Source: Terrabacter sp. 28 (GTDB lineage Bacteria > Actinomycetota > Actinomycetes > Actinomycetales > Dermatophilaceae). From it: 64,000 nucleotides of DNA. A model generated the notes under the pieces. The model was not told the origin of the DNA, searched no databases, and saw nothing but the letters and a program-made list of their open reading frames with translations. Made by a program: the position numbers and the translations under genes. Numbering within the stretch: position 1 is the stretch's first letter; the number at the start of each line of letters is the position of its first letter. The DNA lies in contig JYOE01000017.1 in NCBI GenBank assembly GCA_000955875.1, positions 1-64,000 of the forward strand. The letters are read 5' to 3'. Below are positions 17,055 to 26,941 of the stretch, piece by piece.

Positions 17055-20000
17055 CCAGCCGCGACGTCAGCCGGCGGGCAGTGCTCGGCGCCGCTCCCGC
17101 GGCGTTGTTCGCCGGGGCGCTGCTCGCCGATGGGCAGCGGCCAGCTGCTTTCCCGCGCGGCCTGCTCACTGCGTCGGCGACGGTCGCAGAGCTCCGCCGC
17201 ACCTTCGTCCACCCCGGCATCCTGCACACGGCCGAGGACCTGGACCGGATGCGTCACGGGGTGGCCCAACGCGAAGGCCCGATCTACGACGGGTTCGCCG
17301 TGCTGGCATCCGATGCCCGGTCCAAGGCCGACTACAGCATCCGCAACACCGGCCAGATCACGACGCTCGGCCTAGGCCCCTCGATCTACAAGGCCGAGTC
17401 GGGCGAGGACACCCGCGCCGCGTACCAGAACGCGCTCATGTGGGCCGTCACTGGTGAACGAGCCCACGCGGACACGGCCCGCACCATCGTCGACGCCTGG
17501 TCGGCGTCGCTGAGCCGGATCTCCGGCGCGGACGCCGAGCTCGGCGCCGGTATCCAGGGTTTTCGCATGGTCAACGCCGCCGAGCTGCTCCGTCACACGG
17601 GCTATGACGGCTGGAGCGACCACGGCGTCGCCCGGTGCACCGACTCGCTGCTGCGCGTCTGGCACCGTGGCGTCTCGCCGTACGCGCTCTACGCCAACGG
17701 CAACTGGGACGCGATGGCCATCATGGTGCTGCTCGGCATCGGCGTCTTCGCCGAGCTGCCCACCCTGTTCGAGGATGCGCTGCGCTTCGCCGCGGCGGGC
17801 GCCGGCAACGGCAGCGTCCTGAACCGGGTCGTCACCGAGGCCGGTCAGGGGCAGGAGAGTGGGCGCGACCAAGGTCATGAACAGCTCGCCCTCGGCCAGC
17901 TCGGCAATGCCGCGCAGGTGGCGTGGAACCAGGGCGTGGACCTGTGGGGTTTCGCCGACAACCGCATGCTCGCCAACGCCGAGTACGTCGCGCGCTACAA
18001 CATGGGCCGCGACGTGCCGTTCGTCCCAGACCTGGACCGGACCGGGAAGTACAGCAAGACTGCGCCGTCCCCGTCCGCGCGCTTCCAGCACCCTCCCGTG
18101 TACGAGATGTACTACGCGCACTACGCCGGGGTTCGTGGGATCCTGGCACCGGAGACGCAGTCGGTCATCTTCCGCGGAGACGGCGGCACCCGAGTACCCG
18201 AGGGCGGCAGCTTCGACTTCCCCGGCTTCGGCACGTTCACCTGCGCCGATCCCGCTCCGCTCACGGTCCCGCACGCGTCAGCTCCGGCGCCCCCCGCTGG
18301 GGTCACCGCCCTCGGGGACGCGCGAGGCGTCACCGTGTCGTGGATCGCATCCGTCGGAGCCACCTCGTACACGCTCTGGACCGCCGACACCGCTGCAGGC
18401 CCGTTCCGGCCCGTGGCGCACCAGGTCCCCGACGCGCGGGCCCTCGACGCGGGTGCACCCGGTGGGCTCGTGCGTCACTACCGCGTCACCGCGTCCAACG
18501 CCGTCGGCTCCAGCCCGCCCTCGGCCGTCGCGGCCGCCAGTGCCGGCCTGCCGCCCGGGTGGCGCTCGGCCGACCTCGGTAGTCCGACGCTGCCGGGCGC
18601 TGCATCCTTCAACGGGCAGCGGTTCACGTTGACCTCGGGCGGCGACAGCGAGGACCTGCACCTTGCCTACCGGACCATCTCGGGGGACGGCTCCGTGACC
18701 GCCCGACTGACGTTCCCGCTCAGCTCTCAGTACTCGAAGGTCGGCGTCCTCATGCGGGACGGGCTCGAGGCAGGCGCCACCGAGGCGGCCATGCTCGTAC
18801 AGGGCCTGCCACTGCACTCGTGGAGCGGCGTCTGGAGCGTGCGGGAGCGCCGTGGCGGGCCGGTCGAGGGAAGCGGCAGCACGCCGGTCCCACCCGCCCA
18901 GCAGGAGGCGATCACGAGCCGGGCCGGGTTCCCCATCTCGAACCTCGGTTCTCTGCCCGCGTCCGCGACGCCCCTGCCTGCCCCAGTCGTCGAGGGGGCC
19001 GGCGACGGCTACCGGCTGCGCAAGCCGGTCTGGCTCCGCGTCACCCGACGCGGGGACGTGTTCAGCGGCGCGGTCTCCGTGGACGGTCGGTCCTGGACCG
19101 AGGTCGGGACCTCGCGCGTGCCCATGGGCCGCGCTGTCACCGTCGGTCTCGCCCTCACGTCGTGCCTCGGGGTCAGCTCGGGGCCCGCCGAGACCGGGGT
19201 GGCCGCCTTCGACGAGGTCACCGTGGAGGCGGGCCCCGGACAGTCGTGGCACGCGGACGCCCCGGCAACGGTGGCGCAGGACCTGCGCGCTGTCGCCGGC
19301 GCAGGCACTGTCGACCTGACCTGGACCGACGCCGATCCCGCCGCCCGCTACGAGGTCGGACGCGACGACCGCGGAGCCACCACGATCATCGGCAGCGACG
19401 TCGGACCGATCGGTTTCGGCACCCTGCTGCGCTACACGGACGCCTCGGGCCCGACTGCCGGCGTCGCCCGCTACCGGGTCCGTCGGGTCTCGAGCGCGGG
19501 GGTGGGCCCATGGTCCGGCCTGGCGGTGGCCGCGCCTGCGCAGCGCAGCGCGCCCCGCATCATGATGGCCGCAGCGGTGCCAGCCAACGCCGGCGCGCCG
19601 TTCCGTCTGCTCGTCCGTGCCACGCCCGATGCGGCGCGCTTTGCCGCCACCGGGCTGCCGCCCGGGCTGTCCATCGACGCGGCCACCGGCGTCATCAGCG
19701 GCACCCCGACCCGAACTGGGGACTTCTCGGTGAGACTTCGGGCCACCAATGCGGCAGGGTCGGCGAACGCGGACCTGCTCGTGGAGGTCGCGCAGCAGCC
19801 GCCCGCGCCGTGGGCGCACACCGACCTCGGCGACCCGATCTTCGACGAGCGTGAGTGGGGGACCCTCGGCGTGGTCGCCCTGACGACACCCGGCATCTCC
19901 TCCGTCGACGGTGCGGAATTCATCGTGCGCGGAGCCGGCCCCGGGCTGTCCCAGAACGGGCAGGGCATGACGGGCCAGTTCCTTCACCAGCTGGTGGCGG

Positions 20001-20458
20001 ACGGGCACACGGTGACGGCCCGCCTCACGGGCAGGCAGGGCGACACCCTCGCTCGTGGGGTCGACCGGGTCGGCGTGCTCGTCGCGAAGTCGCTCTCGCC
20101 GTTCGACCAGGCCGTGGGCGTCGTCGTGACCGCGGGACAGCGCGCCGAGCTCATGACGCGCCGAACCGTGGCCGGTGGGACCACCTTCACCGGCGCCATC
20201 TCGGTGTCCGGGTCACCCTGGCTGCGGGTCAGCCGACGCGGCGACTCCTTCGAAGCTGCGGTCTCCAGCGACGGGACGACGTGGTCTTCGCTCGGCGCGA
20301 CGACGGTGCCGCTGTTCGGTGACGCGCCGGCCTACATGGGCCTGGTGAGCTCCTCTGGAGTCGCCGACGCTCTCGTCAGCGCGCACTTCACCGACCTCAC
20401 GGTCGTCCCCACGCCGGCCACCGCGCCCGTCGCCACGCCACGTGAGGGAGCCTCATGA
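17051..20458 (+). CDS. Exported alginate-lyase-fold protein with FN3, Ig-like and LamG-like modules
   Basis: 1135 residues starting with a Tat-type signal (DVSRRAVLGAAPAALFAGALL). Residues about 55-380 repeat the alginate-lyase-type helical barrel seen at 10.9 kb: FVHPGILHTAEDLDRMR, LMWAVTGERAHADTARTIVDAW, YANGNWDAMAIMVLLGIGVF and the shared ESGRDQGHEQL. It continues with FN3 (about 410-495), a DUF1349/LamG-like jellyroll (about 500-720), a second FN3 (about 735-820), a putative-Ig domain (GLPPGLSIDAATGVISGTP, about 835-915) and a second DUF1349-like jellyroll (about 920-1115). This is a multi-modular extracellular glycan-binding enzyme; the bond cleaved is unknown. Its start overlaps the leader ORF stop. 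It converges with the exported GH95 gene. Confidence 0.78.
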   Translation: MTSRDVSRRAVLGAAPAALFAGALLADGQRPAAFPRGLLTASATVAELRRTFVHPGILHTAEDLDRMRHGVAQREGPIYDGFAVLASDARSKADYSIRNTGQITTLGLGPSIYKAESGEDTRAAYQNALMWAVTGERAHADTARTIVDAWSASLSRISGADAELGAGIQGFRMVNAAELLRHTGYDGWSDHGVARCTDSLLRVWHRGVSPYALYANGNWDAMAIMVLLGIGVFAELPTLFEDALRFAAAGAGNGSVLNRVVTEAGQGQESGRDQGHEQLALGQLGNAAQVAWNQGVDLWGFADNRMLANAEYVARYNMGRDVPFVPDLDRTGKYSKTAPSPSARFQHPPVYEMYYAHYAGVRGILAPETQSVIFRGDGGTRVPEGGSFDFPGFGTFTCADPAPLTVPHASAPAPPAGVTALGDARGVTVSWIASVGATSYTLWTADTAAGPFRPVAHQVPDARALDAGAPGGLVRHYRVTASNAVGSSPPSAVAAASAGLPPGWRSADLGSPTLPGAASFNGQRFTLTSGGDSEDLHLAYRTISGDGSVTARLTFPLSSQYSKVGVLMRDGLEAGATEAAMLVQGLPLHSWSGVWSVRERRGGPVEGSGSTPVPPAQQEAITSRAGFPISNLGSLPASATPLPAPVVEGAGDGYRLRKPVWLRVTRRGDVFSGAVSVDGRSWTEVGTSRVPMGRAVTVGLALTSCLGVSSGPAETGVAAFDEVTVEAGPGQSWHADAPATVAQDLRAVAGAGTVDLTWTDADPAARYEVGRDDRGATTIIGSDVGPIGFGTLLRYTDASGPTAGVARYRVRRVSSAGVGPWSGLAVAAPAQRSAPRIMMAAAVPANAGAPFRLLVRATPDAARFAATGLPPGLSIDAATGVISGTPTRTGDFSVRLRATNAAGSANADLLVEVAQQPPAPWAHTDLGDPIFDEREWGTLGVVALTTPGISSVDGAEFIVRGAGPGLSQNGQGMTGQFLHQLVADGHTVTARLTGRQGDTLARGVDRVGVLVAKSLSPFDQAVGVVVTAGQRAELMTRRTVAGGTTFTGAISVSGSPWLRVSRRGDSFEAAVSSDGTTWSSLGATTVPLFGDAPAYMGLVSSSGVADALVSAHFTDLTVVPTPATAPVATPREGAS

Positions 20459-20544
20459 GGTCGACCGCCGCGGCGTAGGGACGGTGGCGAGTCCTCGTCG
20501 CGCGGGGCGCTCGCCTGCGCGCGGCGACCGCAGAGGGCAGGACG

Positions 20545-20580
20545 CCACGCCCGGACGCCCGTGAGGGCGTCCGAGCGTGG
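20545..20580. terminator. Bidirectional hairpin terminator
   Basis: CCACGC-C-CGGACGCCC pairs with GGGCGTCCG-A-GCGTGG around a GTGA tetraloop, a 15-bp stem with a single C/A mismatch. It lies between the converging 17051 and GH95 genes and can serve both. Confidence 0.8.
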
Positions 20581-20606
20581 CGGTACCCCTGCGGAGGCCG
20601 GGCGCT

Positions 20607-23600
20607 TCAGGCCTTCGTCGGCTTGACCTTGACGTCCTGACCGTTGACCCGCACGATCACGTTGCCGTAGTTGCCCGCCCGGTCGGCCACCACCCGGTAG
20701 GAGATGACGCGTCCGTCCCGCCAGGTGCAGCTGACCTCGTACCCGCCACGAGCGCGCAGCCCGGAGAACGAGCCGTCCTTCCACTCGACCGGCAACGCCG
20801 GCAGCAGGTGGATGACCGTGCCGTGGCTCTGCAGCAACATCTCGCAGATGGCGCCGGTGATGCCGAAGTTGCCGTCCATCTGGAACGGGGGGTGGTTGGC
20901 GAAGAGGTTGGGCAGCGTGTTGAAGCGGAGCAGCCCCCGAACCATGAACCGGGCGCGTTGCGCGTCGCCCAGGCGCGCGAAGAGCGCTGCGCGCCACGGC
21001 CACGTCCAGGAGCGGCGGCTGTCGCCGGAGACGGTCTCCTCGCTGAAGGGGGTTCCTGGTTGCTCACCGCACCGGGCCTTGAGCGAGACGAGCGCGGCCC
21101 TGGCCAGGTCCGGGGTCTTGGTGGGGGTGATCTGCCGGCCCGGGTAGACCGCGAACAGGTGGGAGGTGTGCCGGTGGATGTCGGTCGGGCTGTCGCGGTC
21201 GACCTGCCACTCCTGCAGCTGACCCCATGACCCGATCTTGTTCGGGGCCAGCCTGCGCTGGAGGTCAGCGACACGCGCACGGTGTTCGGGGTCTGCGTCC
21301 GGGTCGGTGGGGTCGTCGCCGTACAGGGCGTCGTAGGCGTCGAGGTAGTTCTGCAGCAGGTCCCAGATGATCTGCTGGTCGTACATGACGCCGTCCTCGC
21401 GGGGACCGTGCTCCGGGGACCATCCGTCGGGTGAGTACAGCAGGCCGTCCGCATGCTCGACCAGCCGGTCCTCCCAGAAGTCGCAGATCTCGCGGATCAG
21501 GGGCAGCGCCGTGTCGCGCAGGTACCGCTTGTCCTGGGTGAAGGCCCAGTGCTCGAACAGGTGCTGGGCGTACCAGGCGCTGGCAACGGTGTTCCACTGC
21601 CACGAGTTGCCGCCGAAGATGCTCTGGCTGGTGCGAGCCGTCCACCCGCGGGTACTCGCGCCGAACGCGTGCCGGGTGGCCACGCGGCTGGGCACGGCGG
21701 ACTGCCGGATGAACTCGACCAGCGCCTCGTGGCACTCGGAGAGGTTCGCAGTCTCGGCACCCCAGTAGTTCATCTGGACGTTGATGTTGTTGTGGTAGTC
21801 GGATGCCCAGGCCGGCTGGTCGCTGTCGTTCCACAGCCCTTGCAGGTTCGCAGGCAGCCCGCCCGGGCGCGAGCAGCTCGCGAGGAGGTACCGGCCGTAG
21901 TGGAACATGGCCTGCTCGAGTCCGGGGTCGGGCGCCCCTGCGGCGTAGCGGGCCTGACGCGCGGGGATCGTCAGTGCCGTTGTCGCTGCGTCAGTGCGCC
22001 CCCAGTCGACGGCAACTCGCGACATGAGCGGTGCGAATTGCGCCAGGTGTTCATCGCGCAGTGCCGTGAAGCCGCGCGACGCGGCTGCAGTCACCGCCTT
22101 GCCCGGGTCCGGGTCGGCGCCGCGCCAGCCGGCCGACGCGTCGAGCGCGTAGTTCGTCCTCCCGTCGACCACCAGGGTCAGGGTGCTCGCTCCGTCGAAG
22201 CGAAGGCTGGCTCCGTCGGAGGAAAGAGTGCCGTCGGTGTCGGCGACGCTGACGGTGCACGCGTGCTTGAGGCCGTTGGCCATGGTGCCCGACCAGGACA
22301 GCTCGCGCGCATCCTGACGCACGCTGGTCGGGGAGCCGGCCTGCCCTGCCGTCAGGGACAGCTGGCCCGCGAACCCGTCCGGGTCATCGGTGCGGTACCG
22401 GACGACGAGCACGTCCGCGGGCTGGCTGGCGAAGGCCTCCCGGACGACGGTCCCGGTCACCGTCGTGAACCGCGTGACGTGGAGTCCGCTGGCCGGGTCG
22501 AGCGCCCGCTGGTAGTCGGCGAGCGCCCGCAGTGCGCGCGTGTCCAGGTTCGGCCCGGTCAGGGCGATCTCGGCCACCTGCAGCGCGGCGCCGGTCCCGA
22601 GGAAGGTCAGCCGGTAGGACCGGTACGCCGCCGCGCCCGAGACCGGGAACGAGCGGGTCTGCCCGCGTTCGGTGAAGCTCACCCCGGACTCCGCTGCCAG
22701 CCCGACCCAGGAGAGGCCGTCGTTGGACCCCTCGAGGCGCCACGCGGACGGGTCGTCGCCCGGGCGGTCCGGGGCCGAGGTCATCGAGTAGCCGGAGATG
22801 GCCTGGCTCTGGGTGAGCTCGACCTGCCAGGTGACCTCGCTCGTCGGGTTCTCCACCCGCCACACGCTCGCAGGGTCCGCGTCGACGCTGCGCAGCAGCG
22901 CGGTGGATGCCGCGGGGCCGGCGCCGGCCGAGTGACCGCTCGGCGAGGTGAGGTACATCGTCGGCCGGGCGCCGAGCTCGACACCACCGAGGGCGATCTC
23001 GGCGACCTGGAAGTGGCTCACGCCGGCCTTCGGAACGAAGACGAGCCGGTAGTACGCGTACGCGGTGGTGTTGCCGGTCGTGAACTCCTTCGTCTGAAAC
23101 CTGCTCTCGAAGGGGCCTGCCAGCGTACGGGCGTCGAGGGTCTGCCACGTGGAGCCGTCGAGCGACCCTTCGAACGTCCACTGCTGGGGGTCGCGCTGGG
23201 GCACGTCGTTGGCGCTGGTCAGGCGGTACGTGGAGACCACGCCGGGGCGGGGGAGCGCCACCTGCCACGTCACGGTGGGCGGGGGTGGGCTGATGCACCA
23301 CTTCGTCGTGCTCTTGCCGTCGTAGCTCTTGTCGAGCCCTTCGCTCGCGGTGGTCTGGTACGGGCCGCCGGGGGCGCTCACGACCGGGCCCCGCACGAAG
23401 GACACCTGCAGGTTGCCGAAGTTCCGGAACGACCCGAACCCGGTCATGCTCGTGTCGTACGCGGAGTCCGGCTTTCCGGCGAGTCCGTTGTCGTAGTTGT
23501 TGACGCCGCCCCACAGGCTCTGCTCGTTGAGGTGGACCCGGTCACGGTCCGGGTCGCCGAAGAGCATCGCCCCCAGTCGCCCGTTGCCGATAGGCAACGC

Positions 23601-23816
23601 CTGGGACTGCCAGTCGGTGGCCGGCACCGAGTACCACAGCGAGCGAGATGACAGCTGCGGCCAGTCCAGCGAGGTCGGGACCAGGGTGCTTGCTGCCGCC
23701 GGCGTGCCGAGCCGCGGTGCCGCAGCCGAGGCTGCTGGCGACGTGAACAACGGCGCGAGCGCCGCCACGCCGCCGAGTTTCAGAATCGTTCGTCGGGACG
23801 TGTTGCTTGCGGGCAT
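20607..23816 (-). CDS. Exported GH95 alpha-L-fucosidase with two nested discoidin-like domains
   Basis: 1069 residues from ATG 23816, which has GGAGG upstream and begins a Tat signal ([16 protein letters not shown]). The GH95 N-terminal beta-domain starts normally ([24 protein letters not shown]) but is interrupted after [13 protein letters not shown]. Two F5/8-type-C/CBM32-like domains occupy about 145-430 ([18 protein letters not shown] ... [25 protein letters not shown] ... [10 protein letters not shown]), and the GH95 fold then resumes ([17 protein letters not shown]). The toroid keeps the catalytic landmarks [19 protein letters not shown] and [12 protein letters not shown]. It should release fucose outside the cell for the neighbouring importer. 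It is divergent in design from the plain cytoplasmic GH95 at 8.0 kb. Preceding sites match a GntR-type motif. Confidence 0.93.
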   Translation of the reverse strand: MPASNTSRRTILKLGGVAALAPLFTSPAASAAAPRLGTPAAASTLVPTSLDWPQLSSRSLWYSVPATDWQSQALPIGNGRLGAMLFGDPDRDRVHLNEQSLWGGVNNYDNGLAGKPDSAYDTSMTGFGSFRNFGNLQVSFVRGPVVSAPGGPYQTTASEGLDKSYDGKSTTKWCISPPPPTVTWQVALPRPGVVSTYRLTSANDVPQRDPQQWTFEGSLDGSTWQTLDARTLAGPFESRFQTKEFTTGNTTAYAYYRLVFVPKAGVSHFQVAEIALGGVELGARPTMYLTSPSGHSAGAGPAASTALLRSVDADPASVWRVENPTSEVTWQVELTQSQAISGYSMTSAPDRPGDDPSAWRLEGSNDGLSWVGLAAESGVSFTERGQTRSFPVSGAAAYRSYRLTFLGTGAALQVAEIALTGPNLDTRALRALADYQRALDPASGLHVTRFTTVTGTVVREAFASQPADVLVVRYRTDDPDGFAGQLSLTAGQAGSPTSVRQDARELSWSGTMANGLKHACTVSVADTDGTLSSDGASLRFDGASTLTLVVDGRTNYALDASAGWRGADPDPGKAVTAAASRGFTALRDEHLAQFAPLMSRVAVDWGRTDAATTALTIPARQARYAAGAPDPGLEQAMFHYGRYLLASCSRPGGLPANLQGLWNDSDQPAWASDYHNNINVQMNYWGAETANLSECHEALVEFIRQSAVPSRVATRHAFGASTRGWTARTSQSIFGGNSWQWNTVASAWYAQHLFEHWAFTQDKRYLRDTALPLIREICDFWEDRLVEHADGLLYSPDGWSPEHGPREDGVMYDQQIIWDLLQNYLDAYDALYGDDPTDPDADPEHRARVADLQRRLAPNKIGSWGQLQEWQVDRDSPTDIHRHTSHLFAVYPGRQITPTKTPDLARAALVSLKARCGEQPGTPFSEETVSGDSRRSWTWPWRAALFARLGDAQRARFMVRGLLRFNTLPNLFANHPPFQMDGNFGITGAICEMLLQSHGTVIHLLPALPVEWKDGSFSGLRARGGYEVSCTWRDGRVISYRVVADRAGNYGNVIVRVNGQDVKVKPTKA

Positions 23817-23835
23817 ACCCAGCCTCCAGAGCGTC

Positions 23836-23923
23836 ATTGATCCGATGATTGACCTCGGCATCTGGGTCCTACTCGACCTAGTGCCGCATGTTCGGCAAGT
23901 CTTCCCGGAAATCCATCGGATGT
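23836..23923 (-). promoter_or_regulatory. Candidate GntR operators upstream of exported fucosidase
   Basis: The 242-bp gap between the GntR and GH95 genes holds TCATTGATCCGATGA near 23834-23848 and CATCGGATGT at 23914-23923. The latter, read as ACATCCGATG, recurs as ACATCCGAT at 32091-32099 in the fucose-pathway divergent promoter. A shared ATCGGATG core suggests one GntR regulon covering the exported fucosidase and fucose catabolism (inference). Confidence 0.4.
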
Positions 23924-24058
23924 CTACAGCCGGTAGTGCGCCGGATCCCACAGGCCGCGTTCGGGTACGACAGGCACCCACGGGAGCCCTTCGCGGCCGA
24001 CCGCGCGCGTGCGCAGCCGGACCGTGGTGCCCCTCGCGTGGCGATCCCGGGTGGAGGA

Positions 24059-24796
24059 TCAGGAGGTCGCGTCGGTCGGACCCGATTCGTGGGAGACGCG
24101 AGGCTGCATGGTCGCCGGCCCGGCCCCCAGGGCCTGACGCAGCCAGAGCTCGATACCGGCGATGTGGACGGTCGACCAGCTGCGGGCGACGTCGGGCTCG
24201 CGCGCGGCGATGGCATCGACGATGGCCCGGTGCTCGGCCATGGTGCGCTCGATCGCGCCGGTCTGGGTGAGGCCACGCCAGACGCGGGCCCGCTGCGTCG
24301 GGCCGCTGAGGCCGTCGAGAAGTGAGCCGATGACGGCATTGCCCGAGCCGTCGGCGATCTGGCGGTGGAACTCGAGGTCGGCCGCCACGAGCTCCTCGAT
24401 GGATGGAGCTTCGTCGACCGCATCGAGCCGGCGGTACAGCTGGGCGATCTCCTCGTCGCTCATACGCAAGGCGGCCATCGCCGTCGCCGCAGGTTCGAGG
24501 ATGCGGCGCACCTCGAGGAAATGCAGCACCGTGTCGTCCTGGTGGAAGTCGACGACGAACTCCATGGCACCCATGAGCAGGGAGGGTTCCAAGCTCGTGA
24601 CGTAGGTGCCGTCGCCCTGGCGCACGTCGAGCACGTGGATCAGGGAGAGCGCCTTGACGGCCTCCCGAAGGCTGTTGCGGGACAGGCCGAGGCGCTCAGC
24701 GAGGTCCGCCTCCCGGGGGAGCCGGCTGCCGGGGCGCAGGTCGCCGGAGACGATCATCCCCTTGATCTTGGTGATCGCCTCGTCCGTCACGGCCAT
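24059..24796 (-). CDS. GntR-family regulator, FadR/FCD subgroup
   Basis: 245 residues. ATG 24796 is chosen; the longer open frame upstream crosses a terminator. The winged helix-turn-helix is at about 8-70 ([43 protein letters not shown]). The helical FCD ligand domain follows, with metal/ligand residues in [23 protein letters not shown] and [12 protein letters not shown] GntR proteins typically respond to sugar acids or keto-acids. Between the exported fucosidase and the fucose importer/catabolic operon, it most likely controls fucose use with fuconate or a downstream keto-acid as signal (inference). It is separated from the importer operon by a terminator, so it probably has its own promoter or is read at low level. 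Confidence 0.92.
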   Translation of the reverse strand: MAVTDEAITKIKGMIVSGDLRPGSRLPREADLAERLGLSRNSLREAVKALSLIHVLDVRQGDGTYVTSLEPSLLMGAMEFVVDFHQDDTVLHFLEVRRILEPAATAMAALRMSDEEIAQLYRRLDAVDEAPSIEELVAADLEFHRQIADGSGNAVIGSLLDGLSGPTQRARVWRGLTQTGAIERTMAEHRAIVDAIAAREPDVARSWSTVHIAGIELWLRQALGAGPATMQPRVSHESGPTDATS

Positions 24797-24846
24797 GGTG
24801 GACTGCTTTCCGCGGGTGTGGTGGTGGCTCGAGATTACGGGGTGCC

Positions 24847-24877
24847 GGTGCCCACGCGACGCAGCCGCGTGGGCACC
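24847..24877 (-). terminator. Intrinsic hairpin ending the fucose importer operon
   Basis: GGTGCCCACGCG (24847-24858) pairs perfectly with CGCGTGGGCACC (24866-24877) around a 7-nt loop, eight bases past the binding-protein stop on the reverse strand. Confidence 0.8.
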
Positions 24878-24884
24878 GTGAGCC

Positions 24885-25865
24885 TCACTGGTAGAGGACT
24901 GCCTGGATCTTGGGGTCGTTGATGTTCTTCTTGTCGTACCAGAAGTAGCCGGTGTCGATCTTCTTCTCCAGGGACTCGCCCTTGACCGCTCGCATCGCGG
25001 CCTTGACGAGGGCCTCACCCATTCCGACCGGGTTCTGCGTGATGGCCCCGGCCATGACGCCGGAGTTGATGGCATCGATCTGGGCCTTGCCGGAGTCGAA
25101 CCCGATGATGGTCACTCCGGTCCTGCCGGACTCCTGGACGCCCTTGACGACACCGGTCGCCGAACCCTCGTTGGAGCCGTAGATGCCCTTGACGTCCGGG
25201 TTGGCGGCCAGGATCGACTTGGTGATGTCGGCGCTCTTGGCCTGGTCGCCGTCGCCGTACTGCACCGGCAGCAGGGTGATCCCGGGGGCGTTGGCCTTCA
25301 TCCACTCGATGAACCCGTCACGGCGCTGCTGACCGGTCAGGCTCGTCTGGTCGTGCACGACCATGGCGACCTTGCCCTGTCCGCCCAGCAGCTCGGACAT
25401 GTGCTTGGCGGCCTCGGCGGCGGCGGCCGTGTTGTCCGTCGCGGCGGTCGTCAGGGGCACGTCGGAGTCCACGCCGGAGTCGAAGGCGATGACCGGGATG
25501 TTCTGCGACTTGGTCTGCTGGAGAAGGCCCTCGGCCGCCTTCGAGTCGAGGGCGGCGAACCCGATGGCTGCGGGCTTCTTCGCGATCGCGTTCGTCAGCA
25601 TGGTGATCTGGGCCTCGACCTCCTTCTCGGTGGCGGGTCCTTCGAAGGTGATGGTGGCACCCTCCTTGGCGGCCTCCTGCTCGGCGCCCTTCTTGACCGC
25701 CTGCCAGAACTGGTGCTGGAAGCCCTTGGAGACGATGGCGATGTAGGGCTTGTCGCCCGCGCCGCCGTTCGAGCCCGGGCTGTTCGTTCCGGTCTGGCCG
25801 CACGCGGCGAGCGCGAGGGCGAGCACGGAGGTCGCGGCGGCCGTCATGAGGTGACGTCTGCGCAT
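24885..25865 (-). CDS. Ribose-type sugar-binding lipoprotein (probable L-fucose importer)
   Basis: 326 residues, ATG 25865 with AAGGAGAG ahead. The signal ends at a lipobox (ALAAC, Cys21), so it is a lipid-anchored receptor. It is a type-I periplasmic-binding fold of the RbsB family: KPYIAIVSKGFQHQFWQAVKKGAEQEA, IGFAALDSKAAEGLL, IPVIAFDSGVDSD, GIYGSNEGSATGVVKG, TIIGFDSGKAQIDAI. These transporters usually take monosaccharides. The operon encodes FucU and fuconate enzymes, so L-fucose is the likely cargo (inference; L-galactose or D-arabinose also fit). It is last in a tightly packed reverse-strand operon, with a 71-bp gap after the permease. Confidence 0.93.
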   Translation of the reverse strand: MRRRHLMTAAATSVLALALAACGQTGTNSPGSNGGAGDKPYIAIVSKGFQHQFWQAVKKGAEQEAAKEGATITFEGPATEKEVEAQITMLTNAIAKKPAAIGFAALDSKAAEGLLQQTKSQNIPVIAFDSGVDSDVPLTTAATDNTAAAAEAAKHMSELLGGQGKVAMVVHDQTSLTGQQRRDGFIEWMKANAPGITLLPVQYGDGDQAKSADITKSILAANPDVKGIYGSNEGSATGVVKGVQESGRTGVTIIGFDSGKAQIDAINSGVMAGAITQNPVGMGEALVKAAMRAVKGESLEKKIDTGYFWYDKKNINDPKIQAVLYQ

Positions 25866-25936
25866 GGATCTCTCCTTCAGTGTGGGTTGGCGGCCGGGGT
25901 GGCCAGGGGTTCCGGCTCGCACCGGACGGTTCGGGT

Positions 25937-26941
25937 TCAGCGGGTGCTGGCGCGCTTGCGGGCCATGTCGGCGTAGACCGCGACGAGGATGACGACGCCG
26001 AGGATGACGTTCTGCCACTCCTGGGGTATGGACATCAGCTGGAGCCCGTTGTTGAGGACCGAGATGATCAGGGCGCCGATGATGGTGCCGAGGATCGAGC
26101 CCTTTCCACCGGCCAGCGAGGTGCCGCCGATGACGACCGCCGCAATCGCCTGGAGCTCGTAGCCGGCGCCCGTGGCAGGCTGCGCCGAGCCCAGTCGCGC
26201 CGAGATCATCACTCCGGCAAGCCCGGTGAAGAGGCCGGCGAGGGTGTAGATGAGGATCTTCCACCGGCCGACGTCGATCCCGGACAGGGCCGTGGCCTCC
26301 TCGTTGCTGCCGATGGCGAAGGTGTAGCGGCCCAGGATGGTGCGCCGGATGAGGACTCCGGCGACCGCGGTGGCCAGGATGAGCACGATGACGGCGTTGG
26401 GGAAGTTGAGTCCTGGGATGAGGTTGCCGGTGGAGACCTGGAGGTAGCCGGGCGTGTCGTTGAAGTAGATCGGGGCGCTGTGCGAGACGACCAGAGCCAG
26501 CCCTTGGGCGACGAGCATCGTGGCGAGGGTCGCGATGAAGGGTGGCAGCCCGAGCCGGGCCACGTTGAAGCCGTTGACGAAGCCGAGCAGTCCCCCGAAG
26601 AGGACGGCCAGGACGAGCCCGAGGGGCCAGGGGAGGTGCCAGTTGACGATGAACTGGCCGGACATCACGGCGCACAGGGCCATCCCGGTGCCGATGGACA
26701 GGTCGATGCCGCCGGTGATGATGACGAACGTGGTGCCCAGGGCGAGCAGACCGATGACGACCGTGGAGAAGAGGACGTTGACGATGTTGCCGTAGGTCAT
26801 GAACGTCGGGCTCGCGACCGAGAAGAAGATCGCGATGACGATGAGACTTGCGAAGGCAAGCACCTGCTGGAGCCGGTCCCGAAAGGTCGAGGGAGGAGCC
26901 AGCGGAATGCTGGTGACGCGGGGCGTTGTCTCGGTGGTCAT
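25937..26941 (-). CDS. Ribose-type ABC transporter permease (RbsC family)
   Basis: A 334-residue polytopic membrane protein of the BPD_transp_2 family. It has the characteristic GTTFVIITGGIDLSIGTGMAL near the N-terminal third and QAIAAVVIGGTSLAGGKGSILGTIIGALII in the C-terminal third. It probably works as a homodimer with the tandem ATPase encoded upstream and the lipoprotein encoded downstream. ATG 26941 overlaps the ATPase stop (ATGA). The intact family member here contrasts with the truncated YjfF-like relic at 52.7 kb. Confidence 0.95.
   Translation of the reverse strand: MTTETTPRVTSIPLAPPSTFRDRLQQVLAFASLIVIAIFFSVASPTFMTYGNIVNVLFSTVVIGLLALGTTFVIITGGIDLSIGTGMALCAVMSGQFIVNWHLPWPLGLVLAVLFGGLLGFVNGFNVARLGLPPFIATLATMLVAQGLALVVSHSAPIYFNDTPGYLQVSTGNLIPGLNFPNAVIVLILATAVAGVLIRRTILGRYTFAIGSNEEATALSGIDVGRWKILIYTLAGLFTGLAGVMISARLGSAQPATGAGYELQAIAAVVIGGTSLAGGKGSILGTIIGALIISVLNNGLQLMSIPQEWQNVILGVVILVAVYADMARKRASTR

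Noticed and set aside
10865..20458. Alginate utilization locus
   Set aside because: There is no PL6/PL7/PL17-like pair, uronate reductase or KDG kinase/aldolase; only a fold resemblance exists.
21453..23651. 732-codon forward open frame opposite the exported GH95 gene
   Set aside because: It is antisense to a gene with clear catalytic motifs; its Arg/Gly/Val-rich product is typical of high-GC shadow frames.
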